Below the pieces are notes generated by a model. That model was not told the DNA's origin. It saw nothing but the letters and a program-made list of their open reading frames with translations, and ran no database searches. Source: Hypericum androsaemum (Eukaryota > Streptophyta > Magnoliopsida > Malpighiales > Hypericaceae). From it: a stretch of DNA of 64,000 nt. The stretch lies in contig OZ023187.1 in the NCBI GenBank assembly GCA_963995505.1, positions 2,921,501 to 2,985,500 on the forward strand. Direction: 5' to 3'. A program made the translations under genes and the position numbers. Below, piece after piece: positions 44,248-57,647 of the stretch (positions are counted from its first letter, which is position 1; every line of letters starts with the position of its first letter).

Positions 44248-45674
44248 CCTTTCAAAACCCTAAATTAAAAATTGAACCTTTCAGGTTCTTCTCTTGTTGC
44301 TTTTGGTCGGGAAAGAATCCAAAGTGAGAGAGAGGTGAAGAGGGTTTTAGTTTACTGTGCGTGTTTCTGTTTGGTGTGTGTGTATTTTAAAAGTGGGCCG
44401 GTTAGGGCTATGTCTTTTGGGCTTATTGAAGTAGGCTGGGCTGGGTTAGCGTTCATGGGCCCTGTCTAATGCCGGCAGAAATACAACTATTAGAACGAGT
44501 TGATCTCGTTTACATTATTATTTCGTCGTGGATATTTGGCCGCATCCCTTTTCACCCTTCTTTTTGGTATCGCCTAAAAAGTTATTTTCGATCTATTTAC
44601 ACCCTCTATTACAAGTAATTTAAATATGCGCTATTTTTAAAACTTGAGATTGAAGCTATAGCATAGCGAATCAAACTTTACCGATGGAAAATTTTGATGT
44701 TGGAAGGATTAAAAAAAACGTTATCTAGTTTCTAGTTTTTTTCGCAAGGTCACATCCAAGCATCTATCACGTTATATTTTAACGTACGTTTGCAAGGTCT
44801 TCGACAATAATTGACATTAAATTTAATTATTGTCACTAAAATACAACATTTTTTTAATACGTAGAATACAACATTATATATTAGACAATTATAAAAAAAT
44901 TCAGAATCTCGCACGTATAAGTCATTATTTCCTCCATACATTATACTTTACCAAATAGAATACCAACAAGAACTTGAATTAATTAGTGAAAATTCTCTAA
45001 CTTAGTAATATGTCATCAATTCAGAAAGCGCGGTTGTTTTAAAATTCCAAACAATTTTTTAGTTGCATTTGTGGGTTTATCTGAATTAAAATTGTCGATA
45101 TAGTAACATCCATTTTTTTTAAAAAGGTGCAAGTATAGAACTGTACGCTAGAGGAAGTCAAAGCGTATGGAATTCGATAATTAGATTCTTGAAAATTATT
45201 TAATTTGGATAAAGAATTTGGCATGCGGCTTCAATTTGTAAGAATAAATTATACACTAATGTAATATGAAAATGCTATTTCGATCTATAAATTTTTAATT
45301 ATAAAAAAATTCGAAAATTGAAGCACGTATTTTTTTTTTTGCAATATATGTAATCAATACCATATACAATCACGTATTGGCCACACCGAAACATGCACAA
45401 TATAAGGAAACCCTAATATTTAATTAAGATCTCCATAGTACAGATACAATTTGGACATAGAACCAGCCAAAGGGACAAACAGCAAATAGAAAATCCCACA
45501 AAGGGATTTTTATATGCAAAAGTCCAATGGCTTGCTTTATTCAAATTACAAAGGACACGTACATAATAATTGTCACATTTTTGGGTTTCCCATATTACCC
45601 CTCTAAAAGATTATTATATGATATAAATTATGCTCTGGCTGGATAATTATGGGTGACCCTTTTGTGACTTTGTC

Positions 45675-46357
45675 TCATTTGTTGCATGAGCAGCCATTGC
45701 AGGTGCAGTTTGAGCCGCACTTGCAGTCGTTCTCCGAGGCGAAGCTCATCTCGGACCTCTCATAGAACCTGCAATATTATTTAAATGAAAATTAATTTTA
45801 ATATTTTATTGTCATATATTAATCATGCCAGAAAATCGTTGTACAAAGATAATTTAGTTATTAGCACGATTTGTACACAATTGGATAGACATCGTCGTAA
45901 TCTAAATGACTACTAAATGACTATATCAGAGTATGCTTAACTTTGCTTGTATACAACTTCCAAAATGATGACCTAACCATGATTAATTTCAATATAATCT
46001 GATTTTTTACTTGCTAATAAAAAGTTATGGTCTGTTTCATCTGGATCACTAACATGTCCTCGTAATTAGGAATTATGCCAACTTTTTGTTGGTGTAAAAT
46101 GAAAGTCAAATCTCTTTCTGAATGCTTTTTGAGCGTTGACTTTTTGGAGAAGTTTATCTGTAAACATATGACCTTCTTTCTATGGTAGATAACTATTATT
46201 TTATTGTATAAATAATGATCTGAAGTTTTAGATTCTGATGACTAATATATATATAAGTGTGTGTGTATATGTGGTAGCTTCTTCTCGCCGGCGACTAGGA
46301 GACTTACATCTTGTTAACCGGAGCAACGCCGGCGATGGTCGTCGACTCCGATGAGAA
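45675..46357 (-). pseudogene. Truncated metallothionein (part of exon 2 and exon 3), unit 3
   Basis: Exon 3 at 45675-45768; exon 2 cut at the junction 46351-46357. No exon 1. Confidence 0.87.
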
Positions 46358-47460
46358 TTTAATTCTCTTATTAGCTGGACCAAAATGACGATGACTGGTT
46401 TATGCAGAAAAAAGTATCAGTTCCATTTTGTGGTGGGCCTTGAATGCCTTGCGTCCCCTGTTGGTGGAGTTCTGCTTTTTGCTGTTGAAATTATTCACCT
46501 CAATCGTCCACGTCTCTTCTTTCCCTTTATGCTTTCTCATAAAAGGCTCGCTTTGTTTTTCCCTTCTCATCAAGAGGACGCATGCCTGCTTGGTATTTAC
46601 AAACCAATCAATATAGAAAGGTCAAATTGGGACGTTTGAATTTACGTCGAACAAATATTTAACATGGATATTTTCTTAATTGTTCGAACTCGATATATTT
46701 TTGCTACTCCTTTGTCATTTGATCTTGTTGGTAGTAACTTTCGGAACATTACGATAGTATGTTTATGGAAAATATTAACATAATTAGTAATGAAACCCAC
46801 TACCTGAGATCTTTTGAATGTCTGGATCCAGTAGCATGTTTCGACCTGTATCGATCGTGGAGAACTACGGTGATAAACTGGGTAGGGCCGCAACCACACA
46901 TCACGAAAAGCACTGTACCTTTCTACCATGGTTGGGCCCTTCAGAAGAGAGGAAACACGACATAAGATGAATATCTTATCAGCTTCACATAATTTCAATG
47001 ACAAGAATAACGAACTGGCCCTGTTTTTTCGGTCGTTACTAACTAGTTACCGGACACCTATGGGTCGATTAATTCAGTTCGAGCCAGGTGGAAGAAACAA
47101 GCCTTGTTTGCACTTAATTGGGTTACTAACATTGATTCAATACTTTTTTTTTGCGAACACCAACTCGGTTGGCTTGCAAAGTCTCTATTGATGTTAGAAA
47201 ATGGTTGACTTGCTGCAGAATGGACCACCGAACAACAGCAAAAGCAAAATAGCCTATCATATCAAAGCAAACAATGTGGATCTTAGTCCATGTGCAAACA
47301 GAAAGAAACAAATTTTCAAAAGAAATGAGAAAATGACAGGAGTGAAATTTTGCTGAAAACTAGAAGATAAACCTGACCTCTTTGATGGGTATTTCCCAAG
47401 GTCCAATGTCGCATGGTATGACCAGGACGAACTGCGGGATTTCTTCCTTGTCCCTGCAGA

Positions 47461-49391
47461 TCAAGCTGAATACCGCAGCCACGGTTCAAGTCCGACGCGC
47501 CTCTTTACTAGAAGGACACAAAAGTTAAGCACGATTTCATGAGAAATTAAAACGATTAAGGAAGGCCGGTCAGAGAGACCTTGTTGATGGTGCTCCAGCT
47601 CCAAGACAAGATCTTTTAGCTGCACCCATGGTGGTAGTCCTTTCTTACCATCCAATGCAGCCGCTAGGTCCAGCACATAAGCTAAAACCTTTGTACGTTC
47701 TATGTGCCGTAGAAAAGCATGTCCAAGTCCACGATCTTCATGAGCTCCTTTTATGAGTCCAGGAATGTCAGCCACGGTAATGGAGAAGTCACTAAAGCTT
47801 AATTTCCCTAAATTTGGTCTTAAAGTTGTGAAGGCGTAGTGGCCTACTCTTGGCTTAGCCCTAGAAAGAGCTCCTAATAGAGTGCTTTTACCAGCATTCG
47901 GCATGCCAACGAGACCCACATCAGCGATGCTCTTCAGTTCCAAAATCAAAACAGCTTCGAAACCAGGTGTACCAGCAGTATGAGGAGATTGATTCCCACT
48001 CTCTGTTTCGGCATACGAAGCACTTTCACTATTGAGCCCTGACTTGTTAAGCTTAGCCTTCTTTGAGACATTTGAAGAATGGACATTGCCCAAACCACCA
48101 TCTCCTCCCAGAGCAATAATAATTTGCTGACCAGGTTCGGTCAATTCTGCGACATTGTAATATACACGTTCCTCACCTTGCAACTCTGGTTGAGTTGTGC
48201 CAGTGCTTGCCGATTTCTCCCCTGATATTTCGTTATCAGCAGACGAGTTAACAGAACATTGTGAAAAGAAAGCTCCTTCTACTTTATTTAGGGCCTCAGG
48301 GACGGACTCCAGATTAGGTTTTGCATGCTCAGCGTCAAGAGAGCCTGGAAGGTCCCAAGGGTCCAAATCTTCCCTGGAACATTTCACAACTTTGGAAGGA
48401 AGTTCCCCCTTCAAGAGATGAATCACAGTGCCAACAGGTACTCGGACAACCTACAAGCAAGAAACTTCCAATGAAATTTGAAAGAGCGAAATCATGCCAC
48501 CTTCATGGTAACAGAATAGGTAAAACTAACTACCTTGTCTTCTCCTCGAGTTCCTATCATATTTTTTGAGGCTCCGTGATCCCCTTTTGATGCATTCTGT
48601 TAAACCATAATCAGGATTCAGTCCTTATAGTGCCTGTCACCAAGCTATCTATTCGGAAAAAAAGTAATAACGAAACCAGCCTACAAAAACAACTGCTTCT
48701 GTAGACTGTAGGTAAGAAATTGGGAGCTACGACACGAGAACAGGTACTCATCTAAAGTTTGTTAAAGAGAGGCAAGAAAGGAAGTACAACATACAACATG
48801 ATGATGCAAACTGCTGAAATCCCAAACAGCAGATGAGCATTCAAGTATAACATCACCGCCTCTTCCTCCATTTCCACCTACGTTTCCGAGTTTTCACGAA
48901 TGAGAAGAGCAGACACATTAAGAAATTTCTAGAAAACCTATCTGTCATATAAGCAAAAATCCCGAATGATATCAAACAGTAGATGACCGAAGAAACCCTG
49001 AAAGACAACTTCAACCTATCATATCCCTTGCTAGATTTTATTCATGTCAAGAAATTTACCATCCGGTCTACCATGTCGATCACGTCGGCTGCGACGAACA
49101 CTAAAGCAACCAGTTCCCCCATCACCTCCTTTTGCATACAGCTTAATCCTGTCTCTCATTCTAGTTTCCTGTGAAGAGGACCACAAAAAAATTATCAACA
49201 GCAAGTCCAAAACTACGACAAGATAAAATCTGGGAGAAGTGTTTTAACACCTGCAAAGGCGCTGCCTTTTGTTTCACTTGAACACCGTCCGAATAACAGA
49301 ACAAAGACGTCAAACCCCATGGACATTTCGAGGACTTCCTCAAAGCTTCTTCCAAGTAGCAAACCGATTTCGCACTACTGCGCATCCACAT
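47461..49391 (-). pseudogene. OBGM: OBGM copy 4, C-terminally truncated by the 510-bp deletion
   Basis: Exons 49251-49391, 49060-49168, 48795-48877, 48534-48596 and from 48450 down to 47461. Sequence as copy 2, including GAHEDRGLG and the abnormal tail; NKID and G5 missing. Confidence 0.87.
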
Positions 49392-50597
49392 GTCTCCCCC
49401 CTTTCTCTATCACCTTATGCTACCAACATTAACCTACAAAACAAACAAAAGGAACACATGCTTAACGTTCGAAAACGTGTTTCATCTTCTCAATTGGAGT
49501 GCCAATGAGGCCCAATATCGAGAGGTTCCCGGTTCGACTGCTGAGTGATTAATACCAAACTGGCCTAACTGGGTTCCAAAAGTTACACATCATTATAGAA
49601 CCAAGTCCTCAAAAACAAAAACACATACTGACATATAATTAATTCAGGTAAACATACACAAGCTTCAACGAAGAGGCAGACAAGGAAAAGTGTTTAAAGA
49701 GGGGAGGCTCCTACTACGAAAAAGAAGTGAAATTTCTGCAACTCTGTTTGAGGCAAATTGACGAACACTTGGTGAGCATATTTTCCAAAACACACAGCAG
49801 CGAAAAAGACTCCGAGTCGCTTTGAAGGACCGGGGATTGCTTTGATCTCCTATAGAAAGCAGGGCAGGTGACCAGTCGTCCCGAGACAAGACAAGGCAGC
49901 TGATGTTTCCAGGAATAAAAGAAGACAACTCGTCATGTATCCGTCTTCCGGTTAAGGGTAAGTTTATTTTTTTCATTAATTAATGTTTTAGGAATAATTT
50001 TTCAACTAAGATATTTTTAATAAAAATCAGGTTTATTGTCCTCGGAATGAGACTTTGTATTTCAAAGGGAAGTGTTAGTGTTCTATTCTATGCTCAGAAA
50101 ACCTTCTTATAATAAAGGGAAAAGTACAAACAAAAATTTTCTACTATGATCATGAACTATGTAAACGCTATTGATGATCCTGACATTGATATTTTTTTTT
50201 GTAACAGAGACTCGAGAAGGGTCCGGGACAAATTAGTTCTCGGAACTTAGAAACGGTGTCGTTTCTAGGCTGATTTGGCAAGCACAAGAACCAAAACCCC
50301 TACCGATAAACAGTTCTCGACAATAATCCCCAATCTAATAATTTGCCACAGCGTATCGATCTGCTATCGATTCGTTCGGCTGATAGCACACAGCACATTA
50401 AACTAGCTCGAAGCAAACACGCACCAACTCAAAGCAACCCCTGAGCTATATAGAGCTAGAAACCTAAAAAGCTTGAAACTTTTCAATCGCTGAACCTAAA
50501 GGACAAGAACCCACCTAAGAAATCACCTCAAGAACATGTTACCCCGTTAAATTCCGGCGCCGAAGGAGGGGCAAAATGGGAAAAAGTAACCCCATAC

Positions 50598-50692
50598 ATG
50601 TCACGGACCTGGAGCTGGTCGATCATGGAAGCCATCCGGGCCTTGTCTTCCTCCGGAACGCCCTCCAAACCCGCCATCATGCCCTTGTCCAT
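50598..50692 (-). pseudogene. Orphan TIM9 exon 1, unit 4
   Basis: As in unit 3, no exon 2 downstream. Confidence 0.83.
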
Positions 50693-52119
50693 CCTTTCAA
50701 AACCCTAAATTAAAAATTGAACCTTTCAGGTTCTTCTCTTGTTGCTTTTGGTCGGGAAAGAATCCAAAGTGAGAGAGAGGTGAAGAGGGTTTTAGTTTAC
50801 TGTGCGTGTTTCTGTTTGGTGTGTGTGTATTTTAAAAGTGGGCCGGTTAGGGCTATGTCTTTTGGGCTTATTGAAGTAGGCTGGGCTGGGTTAGCGTTCA
50901 TGGGCCCTGTCTAATGCCGGCAGAAATACAACTATTAGAACGAGTTGATCTCGTTTACATTATTATTTCGTCGTGGATATTTGGCCGCATCCCTTTTCAC
51001 CCTTCTTTTTGGTATCGCCTAAAAAGTTATTTTCGATCTATTTACACCCTCTATTACAAGTAATTTAAATATGCGCTATTTTTAAAACTTGAGATTGAAG
51101 CTATAGCATAGCGAATCAAACTTTACCGATGGAAAATTTTGATGTTGGAAGGATTAAAAAAAATGTTATCTAGTTTCTAGTTTTTTTCGCAAGGTCACAT
51201 CCAAGCATCTATCACGTTATATTTTAACGTACGTTTGCAAGGTCTTCGACAATAATTGACATTAAATTTAATTATTGTCACTAAAATACAACATTTTTTT
51301 AATACGTAGAATACAACATTATATATTAGACAATTATAAAAAAATTCAGAATCTCGCACGTATAAGTCATTATTTCCTCCATACATTATACTTTACCAAA
51401 TAGAATACCAACAAGAACTTGAATTAATTAGTGAAAATTCTCTAACTTAGTAATATGTCATCAATTCAGAAAGCGCGGTTGTTTTAAAATTCCAAACAAT
51501 TTTTTAGTTGCATTTGTGGGTTTATCTGAATTAAAATTGTCGATATAGTAACATCCATTTTTTTTAAAAAGGTGCAAGTATAGAACTGTACGCTAGAGGA
51601 AGTCAAAGCGTATGGAATTCGATAATTAGATTCTTGAAAATTATTTAATTTGGATAAAGAATTTGGCATGCGGCTTCAATTTGTAAGAATAAATTATACA
51701 CTAATGTAATATGAAAATGCTATTTCGATCTATAAATTTTTAATTATAAAAAAATTCGAAAATTGAAGCACGTATTTTTTTTTTTGCAATATATGTAATC
51801 AATACCATATACAATCACGTATTGGCCACACCGAAACATGCACAATATAAGGAAACCCTAATATTTAATTAAGATCTCCATAGTACAGATACAATTTGGA
51901 CATAGAACCAGCCAAAGGGACAAACAGCAAATAGAAAATCCCACAAAGGGATTTTTATATGCAAAAGTCCAATGGCTTGCTTTATTCAAATTACAAAGGA
52001 CACGTACATAATAATTGTCACATTTTTGGGTTTCCCATATTACCCCTCTAAAAGATTATTATATGATATAAATTATGCTCTGGCTGGATAATTATGGGTG
52101 ACCCTTTTGTGACTTTGTC

Positions 52120-52802
52120 TCATTTGTTGCATGAGCAGCCATTGCAGGTGCAGTTTGAGCCGCACTTGCAGTCGTTCTCCGAGGCGAAGCTCATCTCGGA
52201 CCTCTCATAGAACCTGCAATATTATTTAAATGAAAATTAATTTTAATATTTTATTGTCATATATTAATCATGCCAGAAAATCGTTGTACAAAGATAATTT
52301 AGTTATTAGCACGATTTGTACACAATTGGATAGACATCGTCGTAATCTAAATGACTACTAAATGACTATATCAGAGTATGCTTAACTTTGCTTGTATACA
52401 ACTTCCAAAATGATGACCTAACCATGATTAATTTCAATATAATCTGATTTTTTACTTGCTAATAAAAAGTTATGGTCTGTTTCATCTGGATCACTAACAT
52501 GTCCTCGTAATTAGGAATTATGCCAACTTTTTGTTGGTGTAAAATGAAAGTCAAATCTCTTTCTGAATGCTTTTTGAGCGTTGACTTTTTGGAGAAGTTT
52601 ATCTGTAAACATATGACCTTCTTTCTATGGTAGATAACTATTATTTTATTGTATAAATAATGATCTGAAGTTTTAGATTCTGATGACTAATATATATATA
52701 AGTGTGTGTGTATATGTGGTAGCTTCTTCTCGCCGGCGACTAGGAGACTTACATCTTGTTAACCGGAGCAACGCCGGCGATGGTCGTCGACTCCGATGAG
52801 AA
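52120..52802 (-). pseudogene. Truncated metallothionein (part of exon 2 and exon 3), unit 4
   Basis: Exon 3 at 52120-52213; exon 2 cut at the ATGAGAA junction 52796-52802. Confidence 0.87.
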
Positions 52803-54310
52803 TTTAATTCTCTTATTAGCTGGACCAAAATGACGATGACTGGTTTATGCAGAAAAAAGTATCAGTTCCATTTTGTGGTGGGCCTTGAATGCCTTGCGTC
52901 CCCTGTTGGTGGAGTTCTGCTTTTTGCTGTTGAAATTATTCACCTCAATCGTCCACGTCTCTTCTTTCCCTTTATGCTTTCTCATAAAAGGCTCGCTTTG
53001 TTTTTCCCTTCTCATCAAGAGGACGCATGCCTGCTTGGTATTTACAAACCAATCAATATAGAAAGGTCAAATTGGGACGTTTGAATTTACGTCGAACAAA
53101 TATTTAACATGGATATTTTCTTAATTGTTCGAACTCGATATATTTTTGCTACTCCTTTGTCATTTGATCTTGTTGGTAGTAACTTTCGGAACATTACGAT
53201 AGTATGTTTATGGAAAATATTAACATAATTAGTAATGAAACCCACTACCTGAGATCTTTTGAATGTCTGGATCCAGTAGCATGTTTCGACCTGTATCGAT
53301 CGTGGAGAACTACGGTGATAAACTGGGTAGGGCCGCAACCACACATCACGAAAAGCACTGTACCTTTCTACCATGGTTGGGCCCTTCAGAAGAGAGGAAA
53401 CACGACATAAGATGAATATCTTATCAGCTTCACATAATTTCAATGACAAGAATAACGAACTGGCCCTGTTTTTTCGGTCGTTACTAACTAGTTACCGGAC
53501 ACCTATGGGTCGATTAATTCAGTTCGAGCCAGGTGGAAGAAACAAGCCTTGTTTGCACTTAATTGGGTTACTAACATTGATTCAATACTTTTTTTTTGCG
53601 AACACCAACTCGGTTGGCTTGCAAAGTCTCTATTGATGTTAGAAAATGGTTGACTTGCTGCAGAATGGACCACCGAACAACAGCAAAAGCAAAATAGCCT
53701 ATCATATCAAAGCAAACAATGTGGATCTTAGTCCATGTGCAAACAGAAAGAAACAAATTTTCAAAAGAAATGAGAAAATGACAGGAGTGAAATTTTGCTG
53801 AAAACTAGAAGATAAACCTGACCTCTTTGATGGGTATTTCCCAAGGTCCAATGTCGCATGGTATGACCAGGACGAACTGCGGGATTTCTTCCTTGTCCCT
53901 GCAGATCAAGCTGAATACCGCAGCCACGGTTCAAGTCCGACGCGCCTCTTTACTAGAAGGACACAAAAGTTAAGCACGATTTCATGAGAAATTAAAACGG
54001 ATATAAAACGTCAAATGTACGGTGTCGAGAAAGTAAGTCGCCAAAGATTCCCGAAAGTTGCATGGAAGGTAACTGCTAATCAGCTAGAGTCTGTACCGAA
54101 GACAGTAATGTGAAAGAAGTTCAAAACGTTCACTAATTTTAAGTGTAATCCAGAGAACCCGAAAAACGGAACCTTGAATTACCGGCAGTATATATGATAT
54201 GCTGTAGTATTCTGAAAAGAGTACAAAGAACTAATTATGCACTAGACGAATGCAACACTGCGATGATGCTGCAGCGAAGAAGCTCTACCAAATGGTAAAA
54301 CGGAAGAAAT

Positions 54311-56346
54311 CTATGATGAGCAATCAATTTCATCTAAATTGAGAGACTCCGATCCTCCACCGTCGACAAGCATCCTAAGACCAGCTTTCAACTCTGGTAC
54401 CCCTTCTTCCAGAACCGCGCACACTGGATAAATGGGAACACCTTGTACCCTTCCTCTCAATTCATCACACGCATCTTCAGCCCCGGCCTCATCAATTTTA
54501 TTAGCAACGATTAAGGAAGGCCGGTCAGAGAGACCTTGTTGATGGTGCTCCAGCTCCAAGACAAGATCTTTTAGCTGCACCCATGGTGGTAGTCCTTTCT
54601 TACCATCCAATGCAGCCGCTAGGTCCAGCACATAAGCTAAAACCTTTGTACGTTCTATGTGCCGGAGAAAAGCATGTCCAAGTCCACGAGCTTCATGAGC
54701 TCCTTTTATGAGTCCAGGAATGTCAGCCACGGTAATGGAGAAGTCACTAAAGCTTAATTTCCCTAAATTTGGTCTTAAAGTTGTGAAGGCGTAGTGGCCT
54801 ACTCTTGGCTTAGCCCTAGAAAGAGCTCCTAATAGAGTGCTTTTACCAGCATTCGGCATGCCAACGAGACCCACATCAGCGATGCTCTTCAGTTCCAAAA
54901 TCAAAACAGCTTCGAAACCAGGTGTACCAGCAGTATGAGGAGATTGATTCCCACTCTCTGTTTCGGCATACGAAGCACTTTCACTATTGAGCCCTGACTT
55001 GTTAAGCTTAGCCTTCTTTGAGACATTTGAAGAATGGACATTGCCCAAACCACCATCTCCTCCCAGAGCAATAATAATTTGCTGACCAGGTTCGGTCAAT
55101 TCTGCGACATTGTAATATACACGTTCCTCACCTTGCAACTCTGGTTGAGTTGTGCCAGTGCTTGCCGATTTCTCCCCTGATATTTCGTTATCAGCAGACG
55201 AGTTAACAGAACATTGTGAAAAGAAAGCTCCTTCTACTTTATTTAGGGCCTCAGGGACGGACTCCAGATTAGGTTTTGCATGCTCAGCGTCAAGAGAGCC
55301 TGGAAGGTCCCAAGGGTCCAAATCTTCCCTGGAACATTTCACAACTTTGGAAGGAAGTTCCCCCTTCAAGAGATGAATCACAGTGCCAACAGGTACTCGG
55401 ACAACCTACAAGCAAGAAACTTCCAATGAAATTTGAAAGAGCGAAATCATGCCACCTTCATGGTAACAGAATAGGTAAAACTAACTACCTTGTCTTCTCC
55501 TCGAGTTCCTATCATATTTTTTGAGGCTCCGTGATCCCCTTTTGATGCATTCTGTTAAACCATAATCAGGATTCAGTCCTTATAGTGCCTGTCACCAAGC
55601 TATCTATTCGGAAAAAAAGTAATAACGAAACCAGCCTACAAAAACAACTGCTTCTGTAGACTGTAGGTAAGAAATTGGGAGCTACGACACGAGAACAGGT
55701 ACTCATCTAAAGTTTGTTAAAGAGAGGCAAGAAAGGAAGTACAACATACAACATGATGATGCAAACTGCTGAAATCCCAAACAGCAGATGAGCATTCAAG
55801 TATAACATCACCGCCTCTTCCTCCATTTCCACCTACGTTTCCGAGTTTTCACGAATGAGAAGAGCAGACACATTAAGAAATTTCTAGAAAACCTATCTGT
55901 CATATAAGCAAAAATCCCGAATGATATCAAACAGTAGATGACCGAAGAAACCCTGAAAGACAACTTCAACCTATCATATCCCTTGCTAGATTTTATTCAT
56001 GTCAAGAAATTTACCATCCGGTCTACCATGTCGATCACGTCGGCTGCGACGAACACTAAAGCAACCAGTTCCCCCATCACCTCCTTTTGCATACAGCTTA
56101 ATCCTGTCTCTCATTCTAGTTTCCTGTGAAGAGGACCACAAAAAAATTATCAACAGCAAGTCCAAAACTACGACAAGATAAAATCTGGGAGAAGTGTTTT
56201 AACACCTGCAAAGGCGCTGCCTTTTGTTTCACTTGAACACCGTCCGAATAACAGAACAAAGACGTCAAACCCCATGGACATTTCGAGGACTTCCTCAAAG
56301 CTTCTTCCAAGTAGCAAACCGATTTCGCACTACTGCGCATCCACAT
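54311..56346 (-). CDS. OBGM: OBGM full-length copy 5
   Basis: Exons 56206-56346, 56015-56123, 55750-55832, 55489-55551 and 54311-55405. Encodes the same 496-aa product as the copy at 40911, with all five G motifs and the same upstream spacer. If all intact copies are expressed, dosage of this organelle GTPase would rise. Confidence 0.9.
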
Positions 56347-57552
56347 GTCTCCCCCCTTTCTCTATCACCTTATGCTACCAACATTAACCTACAAAACAAA
56401 CAAAAGGAACACATGCTTAACGTTCGAAAACGTGTTTCATCTTCTCAATTGGAGTGCCAATGAGGCCCAATATCGAGAGGTTCCCGGTTCGACTGCTGAG
56501 TGATTAATACCAAACTGGCCTAACTGGGTTCCAAAAGTTACACATCATTATAGAACCAAGTCCTCAAAAACAAAAACACATACTGACATATAATTAATTC
56601 AGGTAAACATACACAAGCTTCAACGAAGAGGCAGACAAGGAAAAGTGTTTAAAGAGGGGAGGCTCCTACTACGAAAAAGAAGTGAAATTTCTGCAACTCT
56701 GTTTGAGGCAAATTGACGAACACTTGGTGAGCATATTTTCCAAAACACACAGCAGCGAAAAAGACTCCGAGTCGCTTTGAAGGACCGGGGATTGCTTTGA
56801 TCTCCTATAGAAAGCAGGGCAGGTGACCAGTCGTCCCGAGACAAGACAAGGCAGCTGATGTTTCCAGGAATAAAAGAAGACAACTCGTCATGTATCCGTC
56901 TTCCGGTTAAGGGTAAGTTTATTTTTTTCATTAATTAATGTTTTAGGAATAATTTTTCAACTAAGATATTTTTAATAAAAATCAGGTTTATTGTCCTCGG
57001 AATGAGACTTTGTATTTCAAAGGGAAGTGTTAGTGTTCTATTCTATGCTCAGAAAACCTTCTTATAATAAAGGGAAAAGTACAAACAAAAATTTTCTACT
57101 ATGATCATGAACTATGTAAACGCTATTGATGATCCTGACATTGATATTTTTTTTTGTAACAGAGACTCGAGAAGGGTCCGGGACAAATTAGTTCTCGGAA
57201 CTTAGAAACGGTGTCGTTTCTAGGCTGATTTGGCAAGCACAAGAACCAAAACCCCTACCGATAAACAGTTCTCGACAATAATCCCCAATCTAATAATTTG
57301 CCACAGCGTATCGATCTGCTATCGATTCGTTCGGCTGATAGCACACAGCACATTAAACTAGCTCGAAGCAAACACGCACCAACTCAAAGCAACCCCTGAG
57401 CTATATAGAGCTAGAAACCTAAAAAGCTTGAAACTTTTCAATCGCTGAACCTAAAGGACAAGAACCCACCTAAGAAATCACCTCAAGAACATGTTACCCC
57501 GTTAGATTCCGGCGCCGAAGGAGGGGCAAAATGGGAAAAAGTAACCCCATAC

Positions 57553-57647
57553 ATGTCACGGACCTGGAGCTGGTCGATCATGGAAGCCATCCGGGCCTTG
57601 TCTTCCTCCGGAACGCCCTCCAAACCCGCCATCATGCCCTTGTCCAT
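57553..57647 (-). pseudogene. Orphan TIM9 exon 1, unit 5
   Basis: As in unit 3; the private A-to-G of this unit lies in the remnant of TIM9 intron just downstream of this exon. Confidence 0.83.

Larger units (their letters stand above)
39396..46350. repeat. Array unit 3 (6,955 bp)
   Basis: Begins in parental context at ATGAGAA (39396-39402), contiguous with flank P, and ends at junction 46351. Contains the full-length OBGM, orphan TIM9 exon 1 with the longer GT tract (about 44375), and truncated metallothionein. Confidence 0.9.
46351..52795. repeat. Array unit 4 (6,445 bp), mosaic of unit-2 and unit-3/5 variants
   Basis: Starts at ATGAGAA junction 46351-46357. OBGM has the 510-bp deletion and GAHED like unit 2, but the GT tract (about 50820) is the long form of units 3 and 5. 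A private T at about 51162 (AAAATGTTATC where others have AAAACGTTATC) shows it is a distinct physical copy. Confidence 0.9.
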
